Assembly: GCA_934153805.1 (NCBI GenBank)
Contig: CAKPFO010000023.1
Span: 1 to 23,801 of the forward strand
Length of the DNA stretch: 23,801 bases
From: an uncultured Clostridia bacterium
GTDB lineage: Bacteria > Bacillota > Clostridia > TANB77 > CAG-508
Direction: 5' to 3'
Shown here: positions 23,579 to 23,801 of the stretch, one piece after another
Numbering within the stretch: position 1 is the stretch's first letter
Layout of the letters: every line of letters begins with the position of its first letter
Made by a program: the position numbers and the translations under genes
Notes under the pieces: model-generated
Seen by the model: the letters and a program-made list of their open reading frames with translations, nothing else
Databases searched by the model: none
What the model was told of the DNA's origin: nothing

Positions 23579-23608
23579 TTGACAATTGCTTTTGGAACAT
23601 TGTATAAT
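23579..23608 (+). promoter_or_regulatory. sigma-A promoter of the tandem-hairpin RNA
   Basis: Perfect TTGACA (23579-23584), 18-bp spacer, perfect TATAAT (23603-23608). No ORF follows in the window. Confidence 0.82.
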
Positions 23609-23613
23609 AAATA

Positions 23614-23784
23614 TAGTTAGAAAATATTTCTCGCTTTATGGTGGTGCGAGTAATAAATTATCCATTTCGCTAAATGTTCTCGCTTTATAGTGGTGCGAGT
23701 AATAAATTATCTATTTTGAAAATATTGGCTGAATGTCAATAGTTGGGGTGGAAAACTTTGAAAGTTTTCTACCTCAGCTTTTTT
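23614..23784 (+). ncRNA. structured RNA with a duplicated two-hairpin unit
   Basis: About 170 nt between a consensus promoter and an intrinsic terminator, without a usable ORF. A 35-nt segment occurs twice (23628-23662 and 23677-23711; one difference, period 49). Each copy folds as CTCGC...GCGAG with an 11-nt loop. After each copy comes a second small hairpin: CATTT-CGCT-AAATG (23663-23676), then TATTT-TGA-AAATA (23712-23724). The closing pair changes from C-G to T-A, so pairing is kept while sequence is not. A fifth stem, TTGGC-TGAAT-GTCAA (about 23725-23739), precedes the terminator. I do not recognise any known riboswitch or sRNA family. It may be a stand-alone sRNA or the terminated leader of a gene beyond the window. 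Confidence 0.75.
23742..23784 (+). terminator. intrinsic terminator of the tandem-hairpin RNA
   Basis: GTTGGGGTGGAAAACT (23742-23757) pairs over 16 positions, including three G-U pairs, with AGTTTTCTACCTCAGC (23763-23778), then TTTTTT. Confidence 0.88.
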
Positions 23785-23801
23785 AATGTATTTTAATGTT
23801 T

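Noticed and set aside
23628..23711. Two 35-nt direct repeats with a 14-nt spacer, resembling a tiny CRISPR array
   Set aside because: Only two units, the spacer is far too short, it folds into its own covarying hairpin, and promoter plus terminator define a short RNA.
23742..23760. GTTGGGGTGGAAAAC as a possible T-box core
   Set aside because: It lacks the AGGGTGGNACCGCG core and Stem I; the segment is fully explained as the 5' arm of a terminator.

Overview
The window is AT-rich chromosomal DNA from a Gram-positive bacterium, most likely an uncultured member of the Clostridia (Bacillota). The evidence is strong AGGAGG ribosome binding sites, TTGACA/TATAAT promoters with 17-bp spacers, a T-box leader in front of thrS, RqcP and YlmH S4 proteins, a sortase-type anchor, and A/T-ending codons nearly everywhere. 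TGA is used as a stop and TGG as tryptophan, so the code is standard. No rRNA, tRNA, transposase, integrase, reverse transcriptase or CRISPR array was found.

Left part (1-4.6 kb): the 3' end of a large repeat-type surface protein, a secreted protein with a C-type-lectin/FGE-like tail (267-971), enolase, a convergent sortase-anchored von Willebrand A protein (minus strand), and a SEC59/phytol-kinase-like membrane kinase. The kinase sits directly before dxs (4.66-6.5 kb), the first enzyme of the MEP isoprenoid pathway.

Middle (6.6-12.5 kb): ylmH, a compact convergent locus that looks like a type I toxin-antitoxin module (7.40-7.76 kb), lepA, a small coiled-coil protein on the minus strand, rlmB, and a membrane-anchored protein of unknown function. 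A second copy of the lectin-like protein follows (12.6-13.3 kb). It carries a frameshift exactly where base composition changes. After it comes a 729-residue surface protein with three copies of the domain seen at the window's left edge. The same two surface families therefore bracket a block of mostly housekeeping genes.

Right part (15.5-23.8 kb): a T-box-controlled thrS lacking its TGS domain, two small orphan genes (one with no ordinary start codon), rqcP, a 199-bp near-palindromic element, dnaE, a one-pass membrane peptide, rpmE (zinc-type L31), and an unassigned RNA. This RNA has its own promoter, a duplicated two-hairpin unit and an intrinsic terminator.

Translation and translation quality control dominate the housekeeping content (thrS, lepA, rlmB, ylmH, rqcP, rpmE). 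The least explained items are the toxin/antisense RNA module, the tandem-hairpin RNA, the rewritten-looking tails of the lectin-like genes, and the palindromic element before dnaE.
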